NCBI RefSeq assembly: GCF_009909185.1
Contig: NZ_JAAAMV010000028.1
Coordinates: forward strand, 78,525-142,524
DNA from: Paenibacillus glycinis
GTDB taxonomy: Bacteria > Bacillota > Bacilli > Paenibacillales > Paenibacillaceae
DNA: 64,000 nt
Direction: 5' to 3'
Part shown: positions 1-8,814 of the stretch, one piece after another
Position numbering within the stretch: position 1 is the first letter of the stretch
Layout of the letters: each line of letters begins with the position of its first letter
Translations under genes and position numbers: made by a program
Notes under the pieces: generated by a model
Told to the model about the DNA's origin: nothing
Database searches by the model: none
What the model saw: the letters and a program-made list of their open reading frames with translations, nothing else

Positions 1-1859
1 ATGCCGTGCACCTCTTCCGTCGATTGCCGGGTCGAATCCGCCAGCTTCTTGATCTCGGCCGCGACGACGGCGAAACCTCTGCCCTGCTCGCCGACCCTCG
101 CCGCTTCGATGGAAGCGTTGAGCGCGAGCAGATGGGTCTGCGCCGAGATTTCCTCGATCACGCCGAGCACGCTCCGGATGTCCTCCGTCGTCACCATGAA
201 CGCCTCGATCGACCGATTCGTTTCCGTCACGCGATCGGCGATCTGCCGCATCTTGTCCGTGATCCGGACGAGCTCGCCCTGCGCGACGCCGATGTTCGCG
301 GACGCCTTGTCCTCGAGCCGCCGGAGCGTTTCCCGCATCTCGCCGGCCGCGTCCTTCGCGTTGTCGATATCCTTGAGCTGGCTGCGGATGCCGAGAATCA
401 TTTCGTTGATTTTGCCGCTTACCCGCTCCGTCGTGCCCGCGGTCGCGCCCGTCGTCTCCAGCAGGATCCGCTGATTGGTCAGCACGTCGCCGGAAGCGAG
501 CTTCACCTGCAGCATGACGCCTTCGAGGGAGTCGATCATGTTGTTGATCCACTTGGCCAAATCGCGGGTTTCGTTGTTCGCGAACGCGCTCGTGTCGAGC
601 CGCTGCGTCAGGTCGCCTTTGCCTTCGGCGTTGATGCGGATGAATCGGTTGAGCCGCCGCATCTGGCGGGCAGTCTCGCGGTTGCCCCGGCGATCGAGCG
701 ACCAGACCATGGACAAGCCGAACAGGAGATTGAACAGCCCGACGGCGACGGCGCCGATGACGGGCAGGTCGCCGGCGGACAGGAAGTAGGCCAGAACGGT
801 GCCGAGCGCGCCAAGACCGGCGAGCCAGCCCAGCGAATGCCTGAACTGCGTCCAGCGGATGCTGCGGATCCGGTAGACTTCCTCCAGATCGCCCTCGCAC
901 ATCATCCCCCATACATCCGGGCAGTGGGGCAGCCGGAACGTCACGCCTTTCCCGATGACGGGGATGTGCCGGTAATCGGAATAGCCGGGGAAGGCGACGA
1001 ACAGGTTGCTGCCTTGGCGGATCGTATCGGCGACCCCGGGATGCAGCTGCCCCGTGGCGGGATCGGTGAAGATCAGTTCGAGCTCCGTGTGTTCCCGCAC
1101 GGAAACGGTGCCCCAGTCCGTGGAGACGCCGTCCTTCAGGTTCTCCCCGCGGGTGAACGTCCGGTCCTCGAACCGGCTGCGCGACAAAGCGGTGCCGGGC
1201 GCGATGCCCGCGTTCAGCGCCGGCTTCGCCATGAACAAATAATTGTCGCCGGAGTCGGGGTACACGTGACCGGATTCGCGTTGGATCAAATCGCCGATCA
1301 CGTCGTTGGGCACGCGTCCGCACAAGGCGCCCTGCCATTCGCCGTTCACCATGACCGGGGTGATGAAGAGCAGGGTCATTTTGTCGTGGAACGACGACGT
1401 GCTCGGACCGAGCTTCAGCGTCAACGGATCGGCGTAGGGGCCGAACAGGCATTTGCGCCCGCCCGGAACGCTCCGGGCATAGGCGATTCCGGGGGCGATC
1501 AGGCTGCCGGAGCCGTACGTATCGCCGCGGTGGCGGCTATCCGTGGAGCAGGCGACGCGGCCTTCGGCGTCGAGCAGGAACAGCTCCGAGAAATCCGCGG
1601 CCCGCGTGCGGGTCTCCGCGAACAGCCGCTCGCAGGCGGCTTGAGCGTTGCCGAGCGGGCCGGCTCCGGCACCCGCGGACAGCTGCGCGAGCAGCCGGTC
1701 GAGATGGTCCCAGTATTCCGTCGTCCAAGCCTGCAGCAGATTCATCCGCGTATCCGCGATGCCCTCGAATATATCCGCGACGTCGTCCTCCATCTCCTTA
1801 TTCAGCTTGTACGACCACCAAAGCGGCAACCCTTTCCGCAAACCCAGCCAATGAAACAT
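1..1859 (-). CDS. methyl-accepting chemotaxis protein, 3' end missing
   Basis: Chemotaxis transducer that senses a ligand and controls CheA. The reading frame is open from the ATG at 1859 to the left window edge (619 codons). Residues of about 40-330 look like a Cache/PDC sensor, including the stretch [19 protein letters not shown]. Two adjacent membrane segments follow at about 338-358 and 362-385, then a HAMP-like linker and the signalling coiled coil, whose conserved tip reads [20 protein letters not shown] near residues 565-590. The start is supported by a GGTTGGGG ribosome site 7 nt upstream. There is no N-terminal membrane segment before the sensor, so the sensor may be cytoplasmic, with a membrane hairpin in the middle; this is an inference. 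The rest of the signalling domain lies outside the window. Confidence 0.9.
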   Translation of the reverse strand, partial: MFHWLGLRKGLPLWWSYKLNKEMEDDVADIFEGIADTRMNLLQAWTTEYWDHLDRLLAQLSAGAGAGPLGNAQAACERLFAETRTRAADFSELFLLDAEGRVACSTDSRHRGDTYGSGSLIAPGIAYARSVPGGRKCLFGPYADPLTLKLGPSTSSFHDKMTLLFITPVMVNGEWQGALCGRVPNDVIGDLIQRESGHVYPDSGDNYLFMAKPALNAGIAPGTALSRSRFEDRTFTRGENLKDGVSTDWGTVSVREHTELELIFTDPATGQLHPGVADTIRQGSNLFVAFPGYSDYRHIPVIGKGVTFRLPHCPDVWGMMCEGDLEEVYRIRSIRWTQFRHSLGWLAGLGALGTVLAYFLSAGDLPVIGAVAVGLFNLLFGLSMVWSLDRRGNRETARQMRRLNRFIRINAEGKGDLTQRLDTSAFANNETRDLAKWINNMIDSLEGVMLQVKLASGDVLTNQRILLETTGATAGTTERVSGKINEMILGIRSQLKDIDNAKDAAGEMRETLRRLEDKASANIGVAQGELVRITDKMRQIADRVTETNRSIEAFMVTTEDIRSVLGVIEEISAQTHLLALNASIEAARVGEQGRGFAVVAAEIKKLADSTRQSTEEVHG

Positions 1860-1899
1860 CAGGCATCCCCAACCCTCTATTTAGCTTTATATGGTAGAA

Positions 1900-1908
1900 A
1901 TTATAACA
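1900..1908 (-). promoter_or_regulatory. extended -10 promoter of the chemotaxis gene
   Basis: On the minus strand the sequence reads TGTTATAAT, a perfect -10 with the TG extension. It would start transcription about 35 nt before the ATG at 1859. No good -35 is visible, which is tolerated by extended -10 promoters. Confidence 0.5.
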
Positions 1909-2029
1909 TGATTTCTCAATAATTTGTTAATAATTGTCGAATGCAGCTGGGTATTTCGGAATGGATGTTAGGTATTTAGACGCATTCGACCGATAAACGG
2001 CGCGCAAGAATCCGATCGGGCATATCGGT

Positions 2030-2035
2030 TATAAT
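2030..2035 (+). promoter_or_regulatory. -10 element of the two-component operon
   Basis: A perfect TATAAT lies 39 nt upstream of the response-regulator start. No convincing -35 is seen at 17 nt, so activation by a regulator is possible. Confidence 0.4.
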
Positions 2036-2074
2036 GAACCTATTATTTTTTGGCAGATCGAGGGGGAACGAATA

Positions 2075-3643
2075 ATGTCGATTTATTGCAGGCTGTTGAT
2101 CGTCGACGACGAGGCGTTGATCCGGAACGGCATCAAGCATTACATGAACTGGGAGCAGGAAGGCTTCCAGATCGTCGGGGAAGCGTCGAACGGCAAAGAA
2201 GCGCTGGCGCTGATCGAAGAGCTGCAGCCGCATATCGTGCTGACGGATCTCGTCATGCCGGTGATGGACGGGGAAGAGCTGACGCGCCGGATCAAGCTGC
2301 ATCATCCGGAGATCGAGGTCATCGTCCTGAGCAGCTTCGGCGACTTCGATTACGTGCGTTCGACGTTCCAAAGCGGCGTCCGCGATTATATTTTGAAACC
2401 GAAGCTCGATACCGGGCAGCTGCTGGACGTGCTGAAGACCGTCGCCGATAAGATGCCGTCGCTGCAAGCCGGCGGAGGCGGAGGCAAGCACGGCCCGTCC
2501 GTGAAGACGGTGCTCGAGAAGCTGCTGGCCGGCTTCGAGCAGGGCGATCTGCACATGGGAGGCGAGCTGGCCCAGGCATTTCCCCACCGCATGTTTTGCC
2601 TGCTCGGCCTGGATCTGCGGGGAAGACCGGTCACGAAGCAGGAGATCGGCGATATTCGCCAGCGGATGGAGGATGAGCTTGGCAAACAAGCGCTTTACGC
2701 GCATCAATTCGTCTACCACAGCCTGAAGACGGACGCGGCCATGATCGTCGTGCTGTTCAATTTGGATTATCCCATCCTCAGCTTGCTGCCGTTCTGGGCA
2801 AGAACGATGGCGGACGCGGTGGCCCGGCCGGAGCTCGAGGCGGCGATCATCGTCAGCGAGCCGTTCTCGGAGCTGCCGCGCCTGGCGACCGTGTACAAGA
2901 AGAGCCTGCTTCGGTTGATGGACTACGCGTTCTACTTCCCGCGCAAGAAGCTGCTCGTGTACAACGAGCTGCCGGAGCCGCCGCAGGCGCAGGAGCCGTT
3001 CAACCTGAACCGGTTTACGGAGGCGTTCAAGCGGGAGCGCTTCGATGCGGCGTTCGATTATTTGCGCGAATACATGGTCTCTTATACGAACGACTACACG
3101 ACGGACGTGTTCGCGTTCAAGTCGTTTCTCAACAATCTGATGTTCAACGTTACGGTGCTGCTCGGCAACATGGGCTACGCCGTCGCGCCGCTCGAGAGCA
3201 AGAAGTACGACTATTTCAAGGCGATCGAGGAGTCCCGGAGCGCGGCCGCGGCCGCGGGTCTGCTGGAAGCGTTCGTCGCGGAGGCCAAGCAGTGCATCGC
3301 CGACAAGACCGAGCAGGCCGGCAACGCCAACATGAAGCGGCTGCTGGATTATATCCATGCGCATTATGCCGAACCGCTGAATTTGACGGAGATGGCGAAG
3401 CATTTTCACTTCAATCCTTCGTATCTGTCGAGCTACTTCTCTTCGCATCACAACGAAGGCTTCGTCGACTACGTGCACCGCGTCCGGCTGGAGAAGGCCG
3501 AGGAGCTGCTGCGCGCCGGCGAAGCGTCGATCTCGGAGATCAGCGGCATGGTCGGCTATTCCGACCACAGTTACTTTTGCAAAGTGTTCAAGAAGCACAC
3601 CGGCCTGTCGCCGAGCCGTTACCGGCAGCAATCCATGAGATGA
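2075..3643 (+). CDS. AraC-type response regulator (YesN family)
   Basis: Cytoplasmic transcription regulator of 522 residues. An N-terminal receiver domain (about 5-125) shows the acidic pair D11/D12, the phospho-acceptor D58 in VLTDLVMPVMDG, S86 and K108. A long middle region has no recognised domain. The C-terminal AraC double helix-turn-helix spans about 419-522, with the typical ending GYSDHSYFCKVFKKHTGLSP. The ATG has a GAGGGGG ribosome site. The sensor kinase follows after 11 nt and a sugar ABC transporter and beta-galactosidase come next, so the pair probably activates that operon in response to an extracellular sugar. The ligand cannot be read from the sequence. Confidence 0.93.
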   Translation: MSIYCRLLIVDDEALIRNGIKHYMNWEQEGFQIVGEASNGKEALALIEELQPHIVLTDLVMPVMDGEELTRRIKLHHPEIEVIVLSSFGDFDYVRSTFQSGVRDYILKPKLDTGQLLDVLKTVADKMPSLQAGGGGGKHGPSVKTVLEKLLAGFEQGDLHMGGELAQAFPHRMFCLLGLDLRGRPVTKQEIGDIRQRMEDELGKQALYAHQFVYHSLKTDAAMIVVLFNLDYPILSLLPFWARTMADAVARPELEAAIIVSEPFSELPRLATVYKKSLLRLMDYAFYFPRKKLLVYNELPEPPQAQEPFNLNRFTEAFKRERFDAAFDYLREYMVSYTNDYTTDVFAFKSFLNNLMFNVTVLLGNMGYAVAPLESKKYDYFKAIEESRSAAAAAGLLEAFVAEAKQCIADKTEQAGNANMKRLLDYIHAHYAEPLNLTEMAKHFHFNPSYLSSYFSSHHNEGFVDYVHRVRLEKAEELLRAGEASISEISGMVGYSDHSYFCKVFKKHTGLSPSRYRQQSMR

Positions 3644-3654
3644 GCGGGTGAAGC

Positions 3655-5436
3655 ATGAGAAACGTATTGGATCGGTTCAAATACAACGGGCTGTTCGTGA
3701 AAATGTTCCTCGTCATGGCGGCCGGCATCGTGGCGGTATCGGTGACGACGACGTGGACGACGATCAACATCTCCAGCCGCGTCTTCATCGACACGTTCAG
3801 CATCACGAATTCGAAGGTGATCAACCAAATTCAAAGCAGCCTGGACTCCTTCAACTATTCCATCATCGTCACGATGAATAAAATCGCCCAAAGCGGAACG
3901 ATCCGGCAGTTCCTGACCGAAGACGACGGCGATTCCAGCGAGATGTTCAACGCCTATTACTTGATGGGACAGCAAATGAACCGCTACCGTTCCAGCGTGG
4001 ACGCGTACGATATCGGCATCACGGTCACCGGCGTGAACGGCAGGCGCTATTCCACGGATCGTTCGTACTGGCCGGTGCCCGACAGCGTTCTCGCCGAGCA
4101 TCCCATCACGAAGCGCTCGCTGGCGGAGCCGCGCAAGCTCATCTATTCGTACGACGATGCCGGCGCGTCGGCCAATCCGGGGCTTCAGCCGGCGATCATC
4201 GCTTCCAAGGCGCTCGTCGACCGAAGCGGGGCCGTGTACGGGATGATGTATTTCGCGGTGCGCGAGCCGTATTTCGCCCGCTTCTACGACAGCAATACGA
4301 GCGCCGGCAACGACGTCGCCGTGCTGGACGGGCAGGGGACGATCGTGTCGTCGAACCGCGGCGATTGGATCGGCCGGCAATCGGCGGAGCTGCTTCGCTA
4401 TGCGAAGGAAATCGATGCCAAGGGCCTTCGCTACAAGAACGCCGAAGTCATGGGCAAGGATCAGCTGCTGCTCGCGGAGCAGCTCGGCGGCTTGAACCTG
4501 TACATGGTCAACGTGATCGACAAGCAGCAGGTCCTCGGGCAGTTGACCGATACGCGGCGGATCGCGCTCATGGTGATGGCGATCGTGGCCGCGACGGTGC
4601 TGATCGTGTTTCTCATCTCGCGCAACCTGACGAAGTCGTTGACCCGGCTCGTGAAGCAGATCTCGACGATCTCCAAATACGAGTTCGACCGCCATGTCAA
4701 AGTCGACGGCAGCTACGAGACGCGGCAGCTCGGCATCGCGTTCAACGCGATGATCGACGAGCTGAACGCGTACGTCGGCCAGCTGGTCGAAACCCAGAAG
4801 CAGCGGCGCAACGCGGAGCTCGAGGCGCTCCAGCAGCAGATCAACCCGCATTTTCTGTACAATACGCTCGCGTCCGTGAAATTCATGGTGCAGCAGGGCA
4901 GCAAGGACAAGGCGGCGGAGACCATCAACGCGCTGATCTCGCTGCTGCAGAACGCGATCGGCAACGTCAGCGAGATGATCACGGTCCAGCAGGAGCTGGA
5001 TAATTTGAAAAGCTACGTGCTCATCAATCAGGTGCGGTACGGCGAACGGATCCGCGTCAGCTACTTCATCGCGCCGGACTGTCTGGCGTACCGGATCCCG
5101 AAGCTGATGATCCAGCCTTTCATCGAGAATGCCTTCTTCCATGCGTTCAACGAGAAGGCCGAGGGCTACATCCACATCATGGTGACGCAGGAGGGCTCGT
5201 CGCTCGTCTGCGAGGTGGTCGACAACGGGGACGGGATGAACCTGAGCGGCGAGATTCCGAAGCCGGTCAGCAAGCGCCAGCTGTTCAGCGGGATCGGCGT
5301 GCGCAACGTCAACGACCGCATCAAGCTGCTGTTCGGCGAAGGGTTCGGGGTGACGATTACGAGCGACATCGGGGAAGGAACGCGCGTGCGGATCCGGATT
5401 CCGCTCCTGAAACCTAAGGATCCTCCTACTTTCTAA
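3655..5436 (+). CDS. sensor histidine kinase (YesM family)
   Basis: Membrane sensor kinase of 593 residues that should phosphorylate the regulator just upstream. A membrane segment at about 15-37 and another at 303-323 enclose an extracellular Cache-like sensor. A HAMP linker follows, then a His_kinase motif NPHFLYNTL with H399 as phospho-acceptor. The ATPase domain shows the N box around N492 (QPFIENA), the G1 box DNGDG at 523-527 and a G2 region SGIGVRNV. This is the usual build of YesM-type kinases coupled to AraC-type regulators in Paenibacillaceae. Gene order is regulator then kinase, with an 11-nt gap, so they are co-transcribed. Confidence 0.93.
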   Translation: MRNVLDRFKYNGLFVKMFLVMAAGIVAVSVTTTWTTINISSRVFIDTFSITNSKVINQIQSSLDSFNYSIIVTMNKIAQSGTIRQFLTEDDGDSSEMFNAYYLMGQQMNRYRSSVDAYDIGITVTGVNGRRYSTDRSYWPVPDSVLAEHPITKRSLAEPRKLIYSYDDAGASANPGLQPAIIASKALVDRSGAVYGMMYFAVREPYFARFYDSNTSAGNDVAVLDGQGTIVSSNRGDWIGRQSAELLRYAKEIDAKGLRYKNAEVMGKDQLLLAEQLGGLNLYMVNVIDKQQVLGQLTDTRRIALMVMAIVAATVLIVFLISRNLTKSLTRLVKQISTISKYEFDRHVKVDGSYETRQLGIAFNAMIDELNAYVGQLVETQKQRRNAELEALQQQINPHFLYNTLASVKFMVQQGSKDKAAETINALISLLQNAIGNVSEMITVQQELDNLKSYVLINQVRYGERIRVSYFIAPDCLAYRIPKLMIQPFIENAFFHAFNEKAEGYIHIMVTQEGSSLVCEVVDNGDGMNLSGEIPKPVSKRQLFSGIGVRNVNDRIKLLFGEGFGVTITSDIGEGTRVRIRIPLLKPKDPPTF

Positions 5437-5551
5437 AGATTGTCCAAACCGCGAAAGGCTGCTAGCCGCATCGTATAAGAATATGACAAGTCGTTGTAAA
5501 GATCGTGCTAACGAGCGAATTTCAGGGAATGCTATCATAAAGCAGTGAGCT

Positions 5552-5565
5552 AGTAAACGCTTACA
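5552..5565 (+). promoter_or_regulatory. cre-like catabolite repression site
   Basis: AGTAAACGCTTACA matches the CcpA consensus TGWAANCGNTNWCA at 13 of 14 positions (only the first base differs). It lies between a TATCAT -10-like element (5533-5538) and the ribosome site of the sugar-binding protein gene, a position suited to repression by CcpA when glucose is present. Confidence 0.6.
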
Positions 5566-5598
5566 AAGACAACGAAAAGAGAACCGGAGGTCATGAAA

Positions 5599-6906
5599 GT
5601 GAAGAAACTGATCGGATTACTCGTAATTTGCGTGCTCGTGCTCTCGGCGTGCTCGTCGAAATCGAACGATACGGCGGACAACGGCAATAGCAGCGGCGGG
5701 AACGGCGGCGATAAGGCCAGCAAAATCACGGTTTGGGCATGGGACCCCAACTTTAACATTAAAGCGATGAATCTCGCCAAGGACGCCTACGCGGCGAAAG
5801 ACCCGAACTTGACGGTCGATATCATCGAGAATGCCCAGAACGATATCGTGCAGAAGCTGAACACGGGCATGAGCTCCGGCACGACCAAAGGCTTGCCGAA
5901 TATCGTGCTGATCGAAGATTACCGCGCGCAAAGCTTCCTGCAGGCGTATCCGGATATGTTCTACGACCTCAGCGGCTCGATCAAAGCCGAAGACTTCGCG
6001 GATTACAAGCTTGGACCGACTTCGGTCGACGGCAAGCATTACGGCGTGCCGTTCGACTCCGGCGTGGCGGGCCTGTACGTAAGAACGGATTATCTGGAGC
6101 AAGCGGGCTACAAGATCTCCGACCTGCAGGACATCACGTGGGACCAGTACATCGAGATCGGCAAAAAAGTCAAAGCCGCAACGGGCAAAGACTGGATCTC
6201 GCTTGACCCGAACGATCTCGGCGTCATCCGCATGATGATCCAATCCGCGGGCTTGTGGTACCTGGACGCGGACGGCAAAACGCCGAACATCGCGAATAAC
6301 GCGGCCATGAAAGAAGCGTTCGAGGTGTATAAGAAGCTGATGGGCGCCAACATCGTCAAGACCCATTCCGACTGGAGCTCCCTCGTCGCGAACTACAATA
6401 CGGGCGCCGTGGCTTCCATCCCGACAGGCAACTGGTTCACGCCTTCCATCACGGCGGAAGCGTCGCAATCCGGCAAATGGGCGATCGCGCCGATGCCGAA
6501 GCTGGCCAAGACGCCGAATTCCGTCCACGCGACGAGCATCGGCGGCAGCTCGTGGTACGTGCTGAACGTGCCGGGCAAGGAAAAAGCGGCGGCGTTCCTG
6601 AAGGACACTTTCGGCTCGGACGTGGATCTCTACCAGAAGTTCGTCACCGACGTCGGCGCCATCGGCACGTACAAACCGGCGGCTTCCGGCGAAGCGTTCT
6701 CCGCGGCGAACGAATTCTTCGGCGGCCAGAAGATCGTCTCCGACTTCGCCAACTGGACGACGAAAATTCCGAACGTGAACTACGGCCTGCATACGTACGC
6801 CATCGAAGATATCCTGATCGTCGAAATTCAAAACTTCCTGAACGGCAAACCGCTTGACGACGTCTTGAAGGACGCGCAAAGCCAAGCCGACGCGCAGGTG
6901 AAGTAA
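5599..6906 (+). CDS. extracellular sugar-binding lipoprotein of an ABC transporter
   Basis: Family 1 (MalE-like) substrate-binding protein of about 435 residues, anchored to the outer face of the membrane. A lipoprotein signal peptide ends in the lipobox LSAC, so the mature protein starts at that cysteine, followed by a Ser/Gly/Asn-rich linker. Start choice: an in-frame ATG lies at 5593, only 2 nt after the GGAGG at 5586-5590; the GTG at 5599 has an ideal 8-nt spacing and gives the more usual MKKL-type N-terminus, so it is preferred. It is followed by two permeases and a beta-galactosidase, which points to a galactoside or galacto-oligosaccharide as ligand (inference). No ATPase gene is in the cluster; a shared MsmX-type ATPase elsewhere is likely. 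Confidence 0.92.
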   Translation: MKKLIGLLVICVLVLSACSSKSNDTADNGNSSGGNGGDKASKITVWAWDPNFNIKAMNLAKDAYAAKDPNLTVDIIENAQNDIVQKLNTGMSSGTTKGLPNIVLIEDYRAQSFLQAYPDMFYDLSGSIKAEDFADYKLGPTSVDGKHYGVPFDSGVAGLYVRTDYLEQAGYKISDLQDITWDQYIEIGKKVKAATGKDWISLDPNDLGVIRMMIQSAGLWYLDADGKTPNIANNAAMKEAFEVYKKLMGANIVKTHSDWSSLVANYNTGAVASIPTGNWFTPSITAEASQSGKWAIAPMPKLAKTPNSVHATSIGGSSWYVLNVPGKEKAAAFLKDTFGSDVDLYQKFVTDVGAIGTYKPAASGEAFSAANEFFGGQKIVSDFANWTTKIPNVNYGLHTYAIEDILIVEIQNFLNGKPLDDVLKDAQSQADAQVK

Positions 6907-7030
6907 CAATCGGACCGACGAGACCTTGGACCTGGTTCCGCGCCGCGCCGCGATTCGATCGGCGATCCGGCGCGGGTCGGCCCAAGGTCATTATGATGAT
7001 TCCCGAGATGGAAAGGAGCTGGCCGCCACC

Positions 7031-7927
7031 GTGAGCAAAGCGAGAGCAAGCATGAATATCAAAGCGAGAACGAGCGCGATCAGTTGGTCGTTCATTGCGC
7101 TGGCCGTCCTGTTGATCTGCGCGTTTTACTTTTACCCGATGGTCAAGGCGCTCATGCTGTCGTTCCAAACGGGAACGGGCACGAACCTCCATTACGTGGG
7201 GGGAGACAATTACGCCAGGCTGTTCAAGGATAAGACCTTCCTCACCGCGCTCAAGAACACGTTCATCTTCCTGATCGTGCAGGTGCCGATCATGATCCTG
7301 CTCGCCCTGTTCATCTCGGTGCTGCTGAACGACAGCAAGCTGAAGCTGAAGGGTTTTTTCCGCACGGCCATTTTTCTGCCGGCCGTCACGTCGCTCGTCG
7401 CGTACTCGGTTATTTTCAAGTACTTGTTCGGCAATGACGGACTTATCAATACGGCGCTGCTGAAGCTGCATCTGATCGGCGCCCCCATCCAATGGATTAC
7501 CGACCCGTTTTGGGCTAAAATCACGATCATAATCGCCATCACCTGGCGTTGGACCGGATATAACATGATTTTCTATTTGTCTGCCCTGCAGAACATCGAC
7601 AACTCGATCTACGAGGCGGCGCGCATCGACGGCGCATCGGCATTCCGCCAGTTCCGCCAGATCACGGTGCCGCTCCTGAAGCCGATCATCCTGTTCACGT
7701 CGATCACGTCGACGATCGGCACGCTGCAGCTGTTCGACGAGGTCATGAACATCACGAAGGGCGGACCGGGCAATGCGACCACGACGCTGTCGCAGTACAT
7801 CTACAATCTATCGTTCAAATACACGCCCGACTTCGGCTACGCGGCGACCGTCTCGTACGGCGTCGTCATCCTGATCGTGATCTTCTCCATTCTTCAGTTC
7901 AGACTGGCAGGTGACAGAAATGGCTAA
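7031..7927 (+). CDS. sugar ABC transporter permease (MalF-type)
   Basis: Integral membrane permease of about 298 residues with six predicted membrane segments and the inner-membrane-component signature EAARIDGASAFRQFRQITVP, which docks the ATPase. The frame is open further upstream to 6926, but that extension is Arg-rich and unlike the family. The GTG at 7031 follows AAAGGAG at a long 12-nt spacing; an ATG at 7052 is the alternative. It lies 124 nt after the binding protein gene and overlaps the next permease gene, so all belong to one operon. Confidence 0.9.
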   Translation: MSKARASMNIKARTSAISWSFIALAVLLICAFYFYPMVKALMLSFQTGTGTNLHYVGGDNYARLFKDKTFLTALKNTFIFLIVQVPIMILLALFISVLLNDSKLKLKGFFRTAIFLPAVTSLVAYSVIFKYLFGNDGLINTALLKLHLIGAPIQWITDPFWAKITIIIAITWRWTGYNMIFYLSALQNIDNSIYEAARIDGASAFRQFRQITVPLLKPIILFTSITSTIGTLQLFDEVMNITKGGPGNATTTLSQYIYNLSFKYTPDFGYAATVSYGVVILIVIFSILQFRLAGDRNG

Positions 7928-8738
7928 ACGGATATTCACCTACGTATTCTTGAGCGTGGCGGCCGCGATCTCGATTTTTCCGTTTCTCTGGATGATCGTC
8001 AGCGCGACGAACAAGTCGGTCGACGTCACGAAAGGCTCGCTTCTTCCGGGCTCGAACCTGGGCGCCAACTTCAGCAAGATCGTCGACCAGATCGCGCTCG
8101 GCCCGGCCCTGCTCAACTCCGCCAAGATCTCGATCTCGACGACGGTGCTCGCGCTGCTGATCGCTTCGCTGGCGGGTTACGGCTTCGAGATTTACCGCAG
8201 CCGGGCGAAGGACATCGTCTTCAATATCCTGCTGCTGTCGATGATGATTCCGTTCGCGGCGCTCATGGTGCCGCTGTACCGGATGTTCGGCACGATCACG
8301 CGGGTCATCCCTGCGATCGGGATCGACACGATGTCGGCGGTCGTCCTGCCGACGGTCACGACGGCGTTTCTCATCTTCTTCTTCCGCCAGAGCACGAAGA
8401 TGTTTCCGAAGGACATGCTCGAGGCCGGCCGGATCGACGGCTTGAACGAGCTAGGCGTCTTCTTCCGCATCTACGTGCCGACGATGCGGACATCGTACGC
8501 GGCGGCGGCGATCATCACGTTCATGTCCAGCTGGAACAACTATTTGTGGCCGCTCGTCGTGCTGCAGTCGCCGGAGAAACGGACGATTCCGCTCCTGATC
8601 TCCAACCTGGGCTCGAGCTACGCGCCGGATTACGGCGTGAACATGCTCGTGATCCTGATCGCGACTTTGCCGACCGCCATCGTCTTCTTCCTGATGCAGA
8701 AGCATTTCGTCGCGGGAATGACGGGCTCGGTCAAATAA
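7920..8738 (+). CDS. sugar ABC transporter permease (MalG-type)
   Basis: Second permease of the importer, about 272 residues with six membrane segments and the EAA loop EAGRIDGLNELGVFFRIYVP. The ATG at 7920 has an AGGTGA ribosome site and overlaps the end of the first permease by 8 nt; a GTG at 7911 is a less likely start. The end PTAIVFFLMQKHFVAGMTGS is typical of MalG-like permeases. It works with the upstream permease and lipoprotein. Confidence 0.92.
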   Translation: MAKRIFTYVFLSVAAAISIFPFLWMIVSATNKSVDVTKGSLLPGSNLGANFSKIVDQIALGPALLNSAKISISTTVLALLIASLAGYGFEIYRSRAKDIVFNILLLSMMIPFAALMVPLYRMFGTITRVIPAIGIDTMSAVVLPTVTTAFLIFFFRQSTKMFPKDMLEAGRIDGLNELGVFFRIYVPTMRTSYAAAAIITFMSSWNNYLWPLVVLQSPEKRTIPLLISNLGSSYAPDYGVNMLVILIATLPTAIVFFLMQKHFVAGMTGSVK

Positions 8739-8814
8739 GCCTGCACGCGGCCAAAATTAAGCCTACAATAGAGATGCTAGCGATCCAGGCGGATCAGCCA
8801 AGGAGGAACGGAAA

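Noticed and set aside
6..1922. Long open frame on the plus strand opposite the chemotaxis gene
   Set aside because: Arg/Pro-rich translation without known motifs; the minus strand encodes a clear chemoreceptor. Such antisense frames are common in GC-rich DNA.
1976..5538. Long minus-strand frames opposite the response regulator and sensor kinase
   Set aside because: Low-complexity Arg/Leu/His-rich translations that mirror the plus-strand genes; no ribosome sites.
5533..5538. TATCAT as full promoter of the sugar-binding protein gene
   Set aside because: No -35 at a fitting distance (the nearest TTGTAA is 33 nt away), so only the cre site is listed.
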